A stretch of DNA of 36,771 nucleotides, from positions 1 through 36,771 of the forward strand of contig UQZS01000014.1 in assembly GCA_900545625.1 (NCBI GenBank), given 5' to 3'. This DNA is from an uncultured Oscillospiraceae bacterium. Lineage in GTDB: Bacteria; Bacillota; Clostridia; Oscillospirales; Acutalibacteraceae. The position numbers and the translations under genes are program-made. Below the pieces are notes generated by a model. That model was not told where the DNA came from and did no database searches. It saw only the letters and a list, made by a program, of their open reading frames with translations. Numbering within the stretch: position 1 is the first letter of the stretch; each line of letters starts with the position of its first letter. Positions 17,481 to 27,370 of this stretch are shown here, piece after piece.

Positions 17481-17510
17481 AAAGCGCACCGGCACGGGTG
17501 CGCTTTTTTT
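17481..17510 (+). terminator. Intrinsic terminator of the B12-controlled operon
   Basis: An 8-bp stem (17483-17490 with 17497-17504), extended by A-T pairs, is followed by a run of T residues to 17510. Confidence 0.9.
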
Positions 17511-17598
17511 AGCCTGCCGCACAACTCGACATTTTCGACCGGATTGTTAACAAACTGTAAATTCCGATGTCTGCAATATGAAAAAATATCCGTTTTCC

Positions 17599-17627
17599 TT
17601 GTTCTTCGCGGCAAGTTGTGCTATGAT
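17599..17627 (+). promoter_or_regulatory. Candidate promoter of metF
   Basis: TTGTTC at 17599-17604 and TATGAT at 17622-17627 are spaced by 17 bp, 63 bp before the start codon. Confidence 0.6.
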
Positions 17628-17690
17628 ACATGGTGCAAATGATGGATTTTCGGCGTTTTTGCGAGGAAAACGCAGTTTGGACGGTAACGT

Positions 17691-18551
17691 ATGGATCTGA
17701 TGGAAAAATTTCGCAGCAAACAACTTGTCGTTTCGTTTGAGGTGTTCCCACCGAAAAACGACGCGGCGTACGCGCCGGTTGAAGCGGCAGTGGATGCGCT
17801 GGCTTCCTTTTCACCGGACTTTATCAGCGTGACCTACGGCGCGGGCGGCGGTACCTCCGTCAACACGCCGAAGATCGCGGCGCATATCGAAAACGATCTG
17901 CACATCCCCGCCATGGCGCATTTGACCTGTGCCTCCAGCGACAAACAGACCGTACACAATGTCCTCCAAGATCTTAAGACCCGCGGCGTGCGCAATGTTT
18001 TGGCGCTGCGCGGAGATCTGCCGGAAGATTTTGTGCCGGACAACGACCATTATCGCTACGCTTCCGAACTCGTTAAGGCAGTGCGCGAATTCGGCGGTTT
18101 TACCGTCGGTGCAGCGTGCTACCCGGAAGGGCACGTAGAGGCTTTGAGCCCTGAGCAAGACCTTGAAAACCTCAAGCGCAAGGTAGACTGCGGCGTGGAC
18201 TTCCTCGTAACGCAGATGTTTTTTGACAATTCCGTGCTGTACAGCTTCCTGTACCGCGCGCTGAAGAAGGGGATCGATATTCCCGTGTGTGCGGGGATCA
18301 TGCCCGTGATGAATCCCAAGCAGATCGCACGTTCCTGCAAGCTGTCGGGCACTACGCTGCCCGCACGGCTGAAAACAGTCGTCGATAAATTCGCTGATGA
18401 CCCCAAGGCGATGCAGCAGGCGGGCATAGCCTATGCTACCGAGCAGATCATTGAGCTTGTAGCCAACGGCGTTTCAGGCATCCATATTTATACCATGAAC
18501 CGACCCGAAGTTGCGGGCGCGATCATGCGCAATCTCTCGTCCATCCTGTAA
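17691..18551 (+). CDS. metF: Methylenetetrahydrofolate reductase
   Basis: It reduces 5,10-methylene-THF to 5-methyl-THF with a flavin cofactor, feeding methionine synthesis or the methyl branch of one-carbon metabolism. The 286-aa protein has the family landmarks: VSFEVFPPK at the N-terminus, FISVTYGAGG, AHLTC, LALRGD, VGAACYPEGH, and DFLVTQMFFDN, ending with GIHIYTMNRP. The length is that of the bacterial single-domain enzyme. The ribosome binding site before ATG 17691 is weak; ATG 17700 is an alternative start. DUF5685 follows after 13 bp with no terminator, so co-transcription is likely. Confidence 0.93.
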   Translation: MDLMEKFRSKQLVVSFEVFPPKNDAAYAPVEAAVDALASFSPDFISVTYGAGGGTSVNTPKIAAHIENDLHIPAMAHLTCASSDKQTVHNVLQDLKTRGVRNVLALRGDLPEDFVPDNDHYRYASELVKAVREFGGFTVGAACYPEGHVEALSPEQDLENLKRKVDCGVDFLVTQMFFDNSVLYSFLYRALKKGIDIPVCAGIMPVMNPKQIARSCKLSGTTLPARLKTVVDKFADDPKAMQQAGIAYATEQIIELVANGVSGIHIYTMNRPEVAGAIMRNLSSIL

Positions 18552-18564
18552 GGGAGGGAGCAGC

Positions 18565-19446
18565 TTGTTCGGGTATGTGCGCATCTTTAAACCGGAGCTC
18601 AAAGTGCGTGAATATGAGGAGTACAAAGCGGTATACTGTACGCTTTGTAAAACGCTCGGTAAGGAATATGGGTTTGTGTCCCGTCTGCTTTTGAGCTACG
18701 ATGCAACATTTTATATTTTGCTTCGCGATTGTGCGGCGGATGGTACACCACAGTATAAAAAGGGACGTTGTCCGTTCAATCCTGCGAAGGTGTGCAACTA
18801 TCAGACAGACTGCCCGGAAAGCTACCGCGCCGCTGCGGCGCTGACGGTGATCCTTGCGTATCATAAAACGCGCGATGACCGCCGCGATTCTAAAGGTTTC
18901 AAAAAAGCAGCGGCAGCAGTTGCCTGTATAGTACTGCGGGCAAGCTATAAAAAAGCGGCAAAGCGTTATCCGCATTTTGCAGAGATCGCCGCAGCTTCCA
19001 TGGAAAAACAGCAAGTTCTTGAAGCGGCGCAGTGCGACAGTGCCGACCGAGCCGCCGATCCGAGCGCTTCGGCGCTCGCCGCGCTTTGTACGGCGCATAT
19101 GCCGAAAGGCGAGCAGCGCCGCGTGACGGAGCGCATTGCCTACTGCGTCGGACGTTGGGTATATCTGATGGATGCTTACGACGACATGGAAAAAGATTTA
19201 AAAAACGGCGGCTACAACCCGTTCTTGCTGCAATACGGTGTGACTTCTTCTGAAAAATTGCAGCAAGACGACGTGCAGCAGGGCGTGCTTCGTTCGCTGT
19301 ACATGACCGAAAACGAAGCCGCTACGACTCTGGCGCTGCTCTCAGGCGGTGTGCGGCGCTCGATCCTGGAAAATATTTTATGTGACGGCTTAAACGCGAA
19401 AACCGCCGAGATTCGGGAAAAATATCAGGACACACACGCGAAATGA
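18565..19446 (+). CDS. DUF5685 family protein
   Basis: This protein of about 293 aa opens with FGYVRIFKPELKVREYEEYKAVYCTLCKTLGKEYG and LLSYDATFYILL, which I recognise as the DUF5685 signature. Paired cysteines (YCTLC and later CPFNPAKVCNYQTDCPE) suggest metal binding. A later YLMDAYDDMEKDLKNGGYNP segment has a DDxxxD-like acidic helix that recalls all-alpha isoprenoid-synthase-like folds, but this is only a resemblance. The start is taken as TTG 18565, with AGGGAGG at 18551-18557 seven bases upstream. The function is unknown. It is followed closely by a J-like protein gene. Confidence 0.8.
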   Translation: MFGYVRIFKPELKVREYEEYKAVYCTLCKTLGKEYGFVSRLLLSYDATFYILLRDCAADGTPQYKKGRCPFNPAKVCNYQTDCPESYRAAAALTVILAYHKTRDDRRDSKGFKKAAAAVACIVLRASYKKAAKRYPHFAEIAAASMEKQQVLEAAQCDSADRAADPSASALAALCTAHMPKGEQRRVTERIAYCVGRWVYLMDAYDDMEKDLKNGGYNPFLLQYGVTSSEKLQQDDVQQGVLRSLYMTENEAATTLALLSGGVRRSILENILCDGLNAKTAEIREKYQDTHAK

Positions 19447-19494
19447 CCGCCTAAAACGGCTTTTTGCGACCGATACCAAAGAGGTGAAGACCAC

Positions 19495-20124
19495 ATGGCA
19501 GATCCGTATGCCGTTTTGGGCATACCGCGTAATGCGACCGACGAACAGCTCAAAGATGCATACCGCGCGCTTGCCCGCAAATATCAGGAGGATTCTCTCG
19601 CTTCCGGCCCGCTTGCGGACGTAGCACGTCGCAAAATGGAAGAACTTGACCGTGCCTATGATGCAATCGTTGCCGAGCGGCGCGGGCAGACTGCGTATAC
19701 GAGCGATCAGTCCTCTTATGCAAATGCGGGCGGTTATAACGCCTACGGCGGCAACGCTTACAGCGGTTCGCAGTTTGCCGATGTGCGCGCGCAGATCAAC
19801 AGCGGGCGTATCGATGACGCCGAGATGATCTTAGACGGTATCCCGATCGGCTCGCGTACAGCGGAGTGGTATTTCCTGAAAGGGCAGATCCAGCAGCGCC
19901 GCGGCTGGTTTGACGAAGCGTATAAAAATTATTCCGCCGCCTGCCAGCGCGATCCGGGCAATACCGAGTACGCGGCGGCGTTCAATTCGCTGAACAACAA
20001 TTCCCGCGGCGGCTACCGCCAGACCCGCGGCGGCGGGTGCGATGCCTGCGATATTTGTTCGTCGCTGTTGTGTGCGGACTGCTGCTGCGAGTGCATGGGC
20101 GGCGATCTGATCCCGGGCTGCTGA
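19495..20124 (+). CDS. J-like domain protein with degenerate HPD motif and Cys-rich C-terminus
   Basis: Residues 1 to about 65 align with a DnaJ J-domain (DPYAVLGIPRNATDEQLKDAYRALARKY), but the HPD tripeptide needed to stimulate DnaK is replaced by QED (residues 31-33). After a Tyr/Gly/Asn-rich linker come helices typical of a TPR-like pair (ADVRAQINSGRIDDAEMILD, WYFLKGQIQQRRGWFDEAYKNY). The C-terminus holds a dense cysteine cluster (CDACDICSSLLCADCCCECMGGDLIPGC region). The cluster could bind metal or anchor a membrane-associated complex. A classical co-chaperone role is unlikely without HPD. The gene lies between DUF5685 and a membrane protein gene that starts one base after its stop, suggesting a functional unit. 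Confidence 0.8.
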   Translation: MADPYAVLGIPRNATDEQLKDAYRALARKYQEDSLASGPLADVARRKMEELDRAYDAIVAERRGQTAYTSDQSSYANAGGYNAYGGNAYSGSQFADVRAQINSGRIDDAEMILDGIPIGSRTAEWYFLKGQIQQRRGWFDEAYKNYSAACQRDPGNTEYAAAFNSLNNNSRGGYRQTRGGGCDACDICSSLLCADCCCECMGGDLIPGC

Positions 20125-20125
20125 T

Positions 20126-20680
20126 ATGGGAAAGGATAGTTTTCAAAACACCTCCAAAACCGCGCTCGGCGGTATCGTAGCGGCGCTTTCGGTCGTGACG
20201 ATGTTTCTGACGGCAGTGATCCCGACACTGACCTACGCGCTGCCTGCGGTGGCTGGCGTGCTTTTGGTGGTCATGGTCATCGATGTCGGCAAAAAATGGG
20301 CGTTCGGCGTGTATGCGGCGGTGAGCCTGCTTTCTTTGCTGGTGCTTCCCGACAAGGAAGCCGCCGTGATGTATGTGTTCTTTTTCGGACATTACCCCAT
20401 TTTTAAGGCGATTTTAGAGGGAAGGCTGCACGGCGTATGGTTGTGGGTGCTGAAATTCCTGCTGTTCAATGTGTCGGTGGTGCTGGCGTACCTTGTGATC
20501 ATTTATGTGTTCCGGATCCCGTTTGACGATATGGAAGAGTACGGCAAATGGGCGGTCTGGGCGCTTTTGGGGCTTGGGAATATCGTGTTCGTGATCTATG
20601 ATATCGCAATCTCCCGCCTTGTCACGCTGTATATGCTCAAATGGCGGAAATCCGTTCGTAAGCTGCTTAAGTTCAAATGA
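20126..20680 (+). CDS. Predicted polytopic membrane protein of unknown function
   Basis: This 184-aa protein has about five hydrophobic segments (around 17-35, 40-55, 60-75, 100-125 and 140-165) and a basic C-terminus ending RKSVRKLLKFK. Its size and pattern recall small integral membrane proteins such as S components of ECF transporters, but I see no diagnostic motif. Its ATG lies one base after the stop of the J-like protein gene, so translation is coupled. No clear ribosome binding site is seen. Confidence 0.7.
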   Translation: MGKDSFQNTSKTALGGIVAALSVVTMFLTAVIPTLTYALPAVAGVLLVVMVIDVGKKWAFGVYAAVSLLSLLVLPDKEAAVMYVFFFGHYPIFKAILEGRLHGVWLWVLKFLLFNVSVVLAYLVIIYVFRIPFDDMEEYGKWAVWALLGLGNIVFVIYDIAISRLVTLYMLKWRKSVRKLLKFK

Positions 20681-20709
20681 ATATGGAAAGCGGTTGACTT
20701 GACCGCTGT

Positions 20710-20745
20710 AAACACGGAGCGCTTTTGCACTCCGTGTTTTGTGTT
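20710..20745 (+). terminator. Intrinsic terminator after the metF-DUF5685-J-like cluster
   Basis: A stem of about 10 bp (20710-20719 with 20730-20739) is followed by a T-rich tail. Confidence 0.75.
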
Positions 20746-20774
20746 TTCGAAAGAGCTTTCTTTTCATACACCCC

Positions 20775-20803
20775 TTTTCAAAACGGATCAGATATGCTAA
20801 AAT
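20775..20803 (+). promoter_or_regulatory. Weak candidate promoter for pyrE-radC
   Basis: TTTTCA at 20775-20780 and TAAAAT at 20798-20803 are spaced by 17 bp; TATGCT at 20793 is an alternative -10. The -35 match is poor. Confidence 0.35.
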
Positions 20804-20835
20804 ACAAGCAACAATGACAAAAAGGAGCTTTAGCC

Positions 20836-21420
20836 ATGCTTACGCAAGAGAGAGTGACCGAAATTTTAAAAGAGGCGGGCGTGCTTTTGGAAGGGCATTT
20901 CCTGCTGACCTCCGGCCGGCATTCCGATAAATATTTACAATGCGCCAAGATCTTCCGCAACACCAAATACAGCGAGGAGCTTTGCACGGCGCTGGCGGAA
21001 AAATACAAGGACGCCGGCGTGCAGGTCGTGATAGGCCCCGCTATGGGCGCGGTGCAAATGGCATATGAGGTCAGCCGGGCGCTCGGCTGTGAGAATTTCT
21101 TTACCGAGCGCGGCGAGGACGGTAAAATGACGCTGCGCCGCGGCTTTGCGGTTACCCCCGGTGAAAAAGTGCTGATCGTTGAGGATGTCGTGACCACGGG
21201 CGGCTCCGTGAAAGAGGTCATCGACCTTGTGCGTGAGGCGGGCGGCGACATTGTCGGTGTCGGTTCCATTGTGGACCGTACCGGCGGCAAGATCGATTTC
21301 GGCGTGCCCTTTAAGGCAGTGTATTCCGCGCCGGTGACTTCTTGGGAAGCATCGGAATGTCCGCTTTGCAAAGCGGGCGAGATCGAGCTTGTCAAGCCCG
21401 GCAGCCGTAAGATCAAATAA
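20836..21420 (+). CDS. pyrE: Orotate phosphoribosyltransferase
   Basis: It converts orotate and PRPP to OMP in pyrimidine biosynthesis. The 194-aa protein shows [14 protein letters not shown] near the N-terminus, [20 protein letters not shown], and the PRPP-binding loop [14 protein letters not shown]. The C-terminal [17 protein letters not shown] extension is common in this branch of Firmicutes enzymes. AAAAGGAGC precedes the ATG. It is followed by radC after 6 bp; no other pyr genes are nearby. Confidence 0.95.
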   Translation: MLTQERVTEILKEAGVLLEGHFLLTSGRHSDKYLQCAKIFRNTKYSEELCTALAEKYKDAGVQVVIGPAMGAVQMAYEVSRALGCENFFTERGEDGKMTLRRGFAVTPGEKVLIVEDVVTTGGSVKEVIDLVREAGGDIVGVGSIVDRTGGKIDFGVPFKAVYSAPVTSWEASECPLCKAGEIELVKPGSRKIK

Positions 21421-21426
21421 TCCGCG

Positions 21427-22131
21427 ATGGCAGACAAGCAGACTGCGCCGCTGCACGGCGGGCACCGCGCACGGCTCAAAGCGCGCTTTGTCCGCGAGGG
21501 CTTAGATGCGTTTGAAGATCACAACGCGCTGGAGCTGTTGCTGTTTTACGCGATCCCGCAGCGCGATACCAACGAGCTTGCGCACCGCCTCATTGACGAG
21601 TTCGGCTCGCTTTCCGGCGTGTTTGATGCAAGCGTCGAGGCGCTGATGCACGTGCCGGGTATCGGCGAGAATACGGCGGTCCTCATTCGCCTGATGTCGT
21701 CCCTGTTCGCAAAATATGAGCAGGACAAGGTCAAATCCGGCTCGCTTGTGCTCAATACCGCGCAGGCGGCGGGCGAATATTTTATTTCGCAGTTCATCGG
21801 TAAAACCACCGAGCAGCTTTTGGCTGTGTGCATGACGCACAAATGCCGCGTGGTCAATACGGTCGTGATCTCAGAAGGTACGCCCGACAGTACGCGTATC
21901 AACCTGCGCAAGATCGCCGAAGCGGCGATCCAAAACGGAGCATCCGATATCCTGCTTGCGCACAACCATCCCGCAGGCGTTGCGGCGCCGTCGGCTGCGG
22001 ATATCGACGCCACGCGCAATATCGTTCTAACACTGCGGGCCTTAGGTATCCGCGTGAACGACCACTTTATCATCGCGGGCAAGGATTGGTTTTCCATGAA
22101 GACCAGCCCGAAGTTCAAATACCTGTTTTAA
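21427..22131 (+). CDS. radC: RadC/JAB-domain DNA repair-associated protein
   Basis: This 234-aa protein has an N-terminal helix-hairpin-helix part (VPGIGENTAVLI) and a C-terminal JAB/MPN domain with the metal-binding motif LLAHNHPAGVAAPSAADID (HxH...D), ending in the family's HFIIAGKDWFSM. RadC proteins are widespread, but their biochemical role is still unclear. The N-terminus lacks the longer PREKL-type segment of many RadC proteins. It probably shares a transcript with pyrE. Confidence 0.9.
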   Translation: MADKQTAPLHGGHRARLKARFVREGLDAFEDHNALELLLFYAIPQRDTNELAHRLIDEFGSLSGVFDASVEALMHVPGIGENTAVLIRLMSSLFAKYEQDKVKSGSLVLNTAQAAGEYFISQFIGKTTEQLLAVCMTHKCRVVNTVVISEGTPDSTRINLRKIAEAAIQNGASDILLAHNHPAGVAAPSAADIDATRNIVLTLRALGIRVNDHFIIAGKDWFSMKTSPKFKYLF

Positions 22132-22154
22132 ATCATCTCGCGCAAGCCAATGCT

Positions 22155-22190
22155 AAAAGCGTGTCGGGGCGTCCCGCCGCGCTTTTCTGT
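22155..22190 (+). terminator. Probable terminator of pyrE-radC
   Basis: An imperfect stem (22155-22168 with about 22172-22185) begins with AAAAGCG and ends with CGCTTTT, followed by T-rich sequence. It lies between radC and the uvrB promoter. Confidence 0.6.
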
Positions 22191-22204
22191 TGCCGCAAAA
22201 ACGG

Positions 22205-22233
22205 TTGACAAAGCGGAAAAAACGGGGTATGAT
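22205..22233 (+). promoter_or_regulatory. Sigma-A type promoter of uvrBA
   Basis: TTGACA at 22205-22210 and TATGAT at 22228-22233 with a 17-bp spacer. No clear SOS (LexA) box was recognised around it. Confidence 0.85.
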
Positions 22234-22283
22234 AGCAAAGAACAAATGTTCTTTTCAGACTTTTGATCTGTACGGAGAATCCT

Positions 22284-24254
22284 ATGGAAGAACAAAAATT
22301 CAAATTGAAAGCGCCTTACGCGCCTACGGGCGACCAGCCCGAGGCGATCGCAGCGCTGACTGCGGGTGTAAATAAAGGCTATATGGAGCAGACGCTTTTG
22401 GGCGTGACAGGCTCGGGCAAGACCTTTACGATGGCGAATATCATCGCCAATCTCAACCGCCCGACGCTGGTGCTCGCGCACAACAAGACCCTTGCGGCGC
22501 AGCTTTGCTCGGAGTTTAAAGAGTTTTTTCCCGAAAACGCCGTGGAATACTTCGTCTCCTATTACGATTATTACCAGCCTGAGGCGTACATCCCCTCAAC
22601 GGATACTTACATTGAAAAGGATTCTGCCATCAATGATGAGATCGACAAGCTGCGCCACTCCGCGACGTCGGCGCTTTCCGAGCGCCGCGATGTCATTATT
22701 GTTGCCAGTGTCTCCTGCATTTATACCCTCGGCGATCCCATCGACTACCGCAACATGGTCATTTCCCTGCGGCAGGGGATGCAGAAGAACCGCGACGAGT
22801 TGCTGCAAAAGCTCGTGGAGATCCAATACGAGCGCAATGACATCAACTTCATCCGTAACAAATTCCGCGTGCGCGGGGATGTGGTGGAGATTTTTCCGGC
22901 TTATGCCAGCGATACTGCCATTCGCGTGGAGTTCTTCGGCGATGAGATCGACCGCATCAGCGAAATCAATCCCATAACGGGGCAGGTCAAAAATGTGGTC
23001 TCCCACGCCGCGATCTATCCCGCGTCACACTATGTCGTTGCGCCCGATAAGCTTGAACACGCCATTGAAGAGATCCTTGCCGAAATGGAGGCGCGCGTCA
23101 AGGAGTTTGAAAAGGCAGGCAAGCTGCTCGAAGCGCAGCGCATCCGCCAGCGCACCGAATACGACATGGAAATGCTGCGCGAAACGGGCTTCTGCAAGGG
23201 TATCGAAAACTATTCCCGCGTGATGTCCGGACGTGCGCCCGGCTCCGCGCCGTTTACGCTGCTCAATTACTTCCCGGACGATTTTCTGCTGTTCGTTGAC
23301 GAGTCTCATGTCACGCTCCCGCAGGTGCGCGGCATGTACGGCGGCGACCGTTCCCGCAAGGAATCCTTAGTGGAATTCGGCTTCCGCCTGCCCTCGGCGT
23401 TTGATAACCGGCCGTTGACCTTTGACGAATTCTACGAGCGCGTCGGGCAGAAAATTTTCGTGAGTGCCACGCCCGGTGACTTCGAGCGTGAAAAAAGCGC
23501 GCAGATCGTCGAACAGGTCATCCGACCCACGGGGCTTTTGGATCCCGAGATCTTCGTGCGCCCGACCGAGGGGCAGATCGAGGATCTGATCTCTGAAATT
23601 CGTCTGCGCACCGACCGTGGCGAGCGCGTGCTCGTCACGACGCTGACCAAAAAAATGGCGGAAAATCTGACCGACTTCCTCGACACGCACGGCATCAAGG
23701 TTAAATATATGCATTACGATATTGACACGATCGAGCGCATGGAGATCATCCGCGATCTGCGTCTGGGCGAATTTGACGTGCTCGTCGGCATCAACCTCCT
23801 GCGCGAGGGTCTGGACATTCCCGAGGTGTCGCTTGTCGCGATCCTCGATGCGGATAAAGAGGGCTTTTTGCGCTCGGAAACGTCGCTGGTGCAGACCGTC
23901 GGGCGCGCGGCGCGCAACGCACACGGTGAGGTCATTATGTATGCCGACAGCGTCACGCCCTCCATGGAACGCGCCATTGCCGAGACGGTGCGCCGCCGCG
24001 AAAAACAGATGTGCTATAACGAAGCACACGGAATCACACCGCGCACCATTCAAAAGGATGTGCGCGATATTCTCGAAATCTCCACGCATGCCGAGGACGG
24101 CAAGAAGCCGCGCAAGCGCCTGAGTGAACGCGAACGGCAGGCGATGATCGCCAAATTGACCGCCGAGATGCGCGCGGCGGCAAAGCTGCTGGAATTCGAG
24201 CACGCGGCCATGCTGCGCGATAAAATTCAGGAACTCAAAGGGGAAAAACGCTGA
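22284..24254 (+). CDS. uvrB: UvrABC system protein B
   Basis: UvrB is the damage-verifying helicase-fold subunit of nucleotide excision repair. The 656-aa protein shows Walker A (GVTGSGKT), the beta-hairpin region ([21 protein letters not shown]), the DEAD-like DESHVTLPQ, helicase motifs around [13 protein letters not shown] and QTVGRAARN, and a C-terminal UVR motif for UvrC contact. The frame extends to a TTG at 22263, but the ATG at 22284 behind GGAG (22274-22277) gives the normal N-terminus. It overlaps uvrA by one base. Confidence 0.97.
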   Translation: MEEQKFKLKAPYAPTGDQPEAIAALTAGVNKGYMEQTLLGVTGSGKTFTMANIIANLNRPTLVLAHNKTLAAQLCSEFKEFFPENAVEYFVSYYDYYQPEAYIPSTDTYIEKDSAINDEIDKLRHSATSALSERRDVIIVASVSCIYTLGDPIDYRNMVISLRQGMQKNRDELLQKLVEIQYERNDINFIRNKFRVRGDVVEIFPAYASDTAIRVEFFGDEIDRISEINPITGQVKNVVSHAAIYPASHYVVAPDKLEHAIEEILAEMEARVKEFEKAGKLLEAQRIRQRTEYDMEMLRETGFCKGIENYSRVMSGRAPGSAPFTLLNYFPDDFLLFVDESHVTLPQVRGMYGGDRSRKESLVEFGFRLPSAFDNRPLTFDEFYERVGQKIFVSATPGDFEREKSAQIVEQVIRPTGLLDPEIFVRPTEGQIEDLISEIRLRTDRGERVLVTTLTKKMAENLTDFLDTHGIKVKYMHYDIDTIERMEIIRDLRLGEFDVLVGINLLREGLDIPEVSLVAILDADKEGFLRSETSLVQTVGRAARNAHGEVIMYADSVTPSMERAIAETVRRREKQMCYNEAHGITPRTIQKDVRDILEISTHAEDGKKPRKRLSERERQAMIAKLTAEMRAAAKLLEFEHAAMLRDKIQELKGEKR

Positions 24255-27094
24255 TGGCAAGCAAACACATTGTGGTAAAGGGTGCGCGTGAGCACAACCT
24301 GAAAAATATAGATGTCGAGATCCCGCGCGACAAGCTCGTGGTGCTTACAGGTCTTTCGGGCTCGGGTAAATCGTCGCTCGCGTTTGACACCATTTATGCC
24401 GAGGGGCAGCGGCGGTATGTAGAGTCGCTGTCCTCCTATGCGCGTATGTTCCTCGGGCAGATGGAAAAGCCGAACGTCGATTCGATCGACGGGCTTTCTC
24501 CCGCCATTTCCATCGACCAGAAGACCACGTCCAAAAATCCGCGTTCCACCGTGGGCACGGTGACGGAAATTTACGACTACCTGCGGCTTTTGTATGCGCG
24601 CGTGGGCGTGCCGCACTGCCCCGTGTGCGGACGTGAGATCGTGCGGCAGTCGGTGGATACCATCGTAGACCGCGTTATGGAATTGGAACCGGGCGCAAAG
24701 ATCCAGGTCATGGCGCCCGTGGTGCGCGGCAGAAAAGGCGAGCACCAAAAAGAGCTCGACGCCGCGCGGCGTTCGGGCTTTGTGCGCGTGCGCGTGGACG
24801 GCAATCTGTACGACCTTTCCGAAGAGATCAAGCTCGAAAAGAACTTCAAACACAGCATCGAGATCGTGGTGGACCGGCTCGTGATCTCACCCGACATCCG
24901 CAGCCGCCTTGCGGACTCCATTGAAACGGCGACGTCGCTTTCGGGCGGCACGGTGCTCATCAACCTTATCGGCGGGGAGGATCTGCTGTTTTCGCAGAAC
25001 TACGCCTGCCCCGAGCACGGTGCTTCGGTGGATGAGCTGACCCCACGGATGTTCTCGTTCAACAATCCGTTTGGTGCGTGCGAGACCTGTACGGGGCTCG
25101 GTACGTTTTTAAAGGTCGATCCCGATCTCATTATCCCGAACAAAAAGCTGTCTATTCGCGACGGTGCCATTCGCGCCAGCGGCTGGACAAATGCCGAGGG
25201 CGGCACCATTGCGCAGATGTATTACGAGGCGCTCGGCAAGAAATACGGCTTTACGCTCGACACGCCCATCTGCAATCTCTCCAAAAAAGCACTCGACGCG
25301 CTGCTGTACGGCACGAAAGGCGAAAAGCTGAGCATGCAGCGCACCAATGTCTACGGCACGGGCAGCTATACCGCTGCATTCGAAGGCATTGTCAACAACC
25401 TCGAACGGCGGTATAAGGAATCTACAAGCGATTGGGCGCGCTGGGAAATCGAGCAGGTCATGAAAGCCTGCGACTGCCCCGACTGCCACGGTGCGCGCCT
25501 CAAACCCATCACCTTAGGCGTGACGGTGGGCGGCATCAATATTTATGAATTCACCAAAATGTCCGTGACGGCGGCATTGCAATTTTTAGATGCGTTGGAA
25601 TTGCGTGACCGCGACCGCGTGATCGCCGACCAGATTTTGCGTGAGATCCGCAGCCGGCTTGAATTCCTGTCGAGCGTAGGGTTGGAATACTTAACACTTG
25701 CGCGCTCGTCGGGCACGCTTTCGGGCGGCGAGAGCCAGCGCATCCGTCTGGCGACGCAGATCGGCTCGTCCTTGATGGGCGTGCTGTATATCCTTGACGA
25801 GCCGAGCATCGGGCTGCACCAGCGCGACAACGATAAGCTGCTTGCCACGCTCAAGCATCTGCGCGACCTCGGCAACACCCTGCTGGTCGTCGAGCATGAC
25901 GAGGACACCATGTATGCGGCGGACTATATCGTGGACATCGGTCCCGGGGCGGGCGTGCACGGCGGCGAGGTCGTCTGCGCAGGTACGGTGGAGGATATCA
26001 AAAACTGCCCTGCGTCCATCACCGGACAGTATTTGAGCGGCAAGCGCAAAATCCCCGTGCCCGAAACGCGCCGCAAGGGAAACGGCAAGTTCCTCACTGT
26101 GCGCGGCGCGGCGGAGAATAATCTTAAAAATATCAACGTAAAATTCCCCTTGGGCAAATTCATCGCCGTAACCGGCGTGTCGGGATCGGGCAAATCTTCG
26201 CTGGTCAATGAAATCTTGTATAAGCGCCTTGCCAATGAACTCAACGGCGCGAAAAAACCCGTGGGGAAGCATAAGGATATTTTAGGCCTCGAAAACCTTG
26301 ATAAGGTCGTAGACATCGACCAGTCGCCCATCGGCAGAACGCCGCGTTCCAATCCTGCCACCTATACGGGCGTGTTCACGGATATCCGCAACCTGTTCGC
26401 GCAAACACAGGATGCCAAAGTGCGCGGCTTTACGCCGAGCCGTTTCTCTTTTAACGTCAAGGGCGGACGCTGCGAAGCGTGCCAGGGCGACGGCATTGTG
26501 AAGATCGAAATGCACTTTTTGGCGGATATCTATGTACCTTGTGACGTGTGCAAGGGTGCGCGTTTCAACCGGGAAACGCTGGAGGTCAAATATAAGGGCA
26601 AATCCATTTATGACGTGCTGGAAATGACAGTGGAGGAGGCGCTCGGCTTCTTTTCCAGTATTCCTAAGATCAGCCGCAAGCTTCAGACGATTTATGACGT
26701 AGGGCTCGGCTATGTCAAGCTCGGTCAGCCCGCCACCACACTTTCCGGCGGCGAGGCGCAGCGCGTGAAGCTTGCAACGGAGCTTTCCCGCCGTCCGACA
26801 GGCAGAACGATCTATATTTTAGACGAGCCCACCACAGGTCTGCATACTGCAGATGTGCACAGGCTCATCGATGTTTTGCAGAAGCTCGCGGACGGCGGCA
26901 ATACGGTCGTTGTCATCGAGCATAATCTGGATGTCATCAAGGTCGCGGATCATATCATCGACCTCGGCCCCGAGGGCGGGGATAACGGCGGCACCGTTGT
27001 CGCCGAAGGAACGCCCGAAGAAGTCGCGCGCTGCGAACAGTCCTATACGGGACAGTATCTCAGGCCGCTGCTTGAAAAACAGGCGGGGAAATAA
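24254..27094 (+). CDS. uvrA: UvrABC system protein A
   Basis: UvrA is the damage-sensing ABC ATPase of excision repair. The 946-aa protein has two ABC modules with Walker A motifs GLSGSGKSS and GVSGSGKSS, signature segments [11 protein letters not shown] and [11 protein letters not shown], and zinc-finger cysteines (CPVCG near 123; CEACQGDG and CDVCKGA in the second half). The length is normal. The TGATG junction with uvrB (one shared base) implies translational coupling. Confidence 0.98.
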   Translation: MASKHIVVKGAREHNLKNIDVEIPRDKLVVLTGLSGSGKSSLAFDTIYAEGQRRYVESLSSYARMFLGQMEKPNVDSIDGLSPAISIDQKTTSKNPRSTVGTVTEIYDYLRLLYARVGVPHCPVCGREIVRQSVDTIVDRVMELEPGAKIQVMAPVVRGRKGEHQKELDAARRSGFVRVRVDGNLYDLSEEIKLEKNFKHSIEIVVDRLVISPDIRSRLADSIETATSLSGGTVLINLIGGEDLLFSQNYACPEHGASVDELTPRMFSFNNPFGACETCTGLGTFLKVDPDLIIPNKKLSIRDGAIRASGWTNAEGGTIAQMYYEALGKKYGFTLDTPICNLSKKALDALLYGTKGEKLSMQRTNVYGTGSYTAAFEGIVNNLERRYKESTSDWARWEIEQVMKACDCPDCHGARLKPITLGVTVGGINIYEFTKMSVTAALQFLDALELRDRDRVIADQILREIRSRLEFLSSVGLEYLTLARSSGTLSGGESQRIRLATQIGSSLMGVLYILDEPSIGLHQRDNDKLLATLKHLRDLGNTLLVVEHDEDTMYAADYIVDIGPGAGVHGGEVVCAGTVEDIKNCPASITGQYLSGKRKIPVPETRRKGNGKFLTVRGAAENNLKNINVKFPLGKFIAVTGVSGSGKSSLVNEILYKRLANELNGAKKPVGKHKDILGLENLDKVVDIDQSPIGRTPRSNPATYTGVFTDIRNLFAQTQDAKVRGFTPSRFSFNVKGGRCEACQGDGIVKIEMHFLADIYVPCDVCKGARFNRETLEVKYKGKSIYDVLEMTVEEALGFFSSIPKISRKLQTIYDVGLGYVKLGQPATTLSGGEAQRVKLATELSRRPTGRTIYILDEPTTGLHTADVHRLIDVLQKLADGGNTVVVIEHNLDVIKVADHIIDLGPEGGDNGGTVVAEGTPEEVARCEQSYTGQYLRPLLEKQAGK

Positions 27095-27112
27095 CCAAAA
27101 CAAAAAATCAGA

Positions 27113-27154
27113 AAATCGCGCAGTCCGAACGACTTTGTTCGGACTGCGCGATTT
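27113..27154. terminator. Long inverted repeat, probable bidirectional terminator between uvrA and the minus-strand RNA
   Basis: A perfect 18-bp stem (27113-27130 with 27137-27154) with a 6-base loop lies just after uvrA. It is flanked by an A-rich stretch on the left and a short T-rich tail on the right, so it can act for either strand. Confidence 0.7.
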
Positions 27155-27168
27155 CTGCAAACGGGCAT

Positions 27169-27358
27169 AAAAATCCCCGCCCGACCGCGCACGGCTAATA
27201 ATAACCTGCAAAAAGCAGGTGGGCGTCTATCCTCAGTTTCAGTGCTCCCAACGTCCGCCAAAGGGCGGGAGGTCTGCACACCACCTCGGAATTCCGACTC
27301 CCGTTTAAAAACGTGTTGGGTTAATATTGAACCGTACGGTTCTCGCATCGGGCAGGTT
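27169..27358 (-). ncRNA. ssrS: Probable 6S RNA (SsrS), regulator of RNA polymerase
   Basis: On the minus strand a transcript of about 190 nt would fold as one long rod. The closing helix pairs 27356-27344 with about 27189-27176. The 3' side of the central region holds a small hairpin (ACCTGC/GCAGGT around a T-rich loop, about 27222-27204). A distal helix pairs the CCCAAC segment (about 27328-27323) with GTTGGG (about 27252-27247). The 3' end runs into T residues at 27173-27169. Length, closed-bubble-distal helix layout and the 3'-side bubble hairpin match 6S RNA. The identification rests on structure and recalled motifs, not on a covariance search. It follows the DUF1292 gene and may be processed from its transcript or have its own promoter. 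Confidence 0.65.
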
Positions 27359-27370
27359 GATGGGTTTTCT

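Noticed and set aside
27113..27154. 18-bp inverted repeat as a mobile element end
   Set aside because: There is no partner copy or transposase, and its position right after uvrA fits a terminator.
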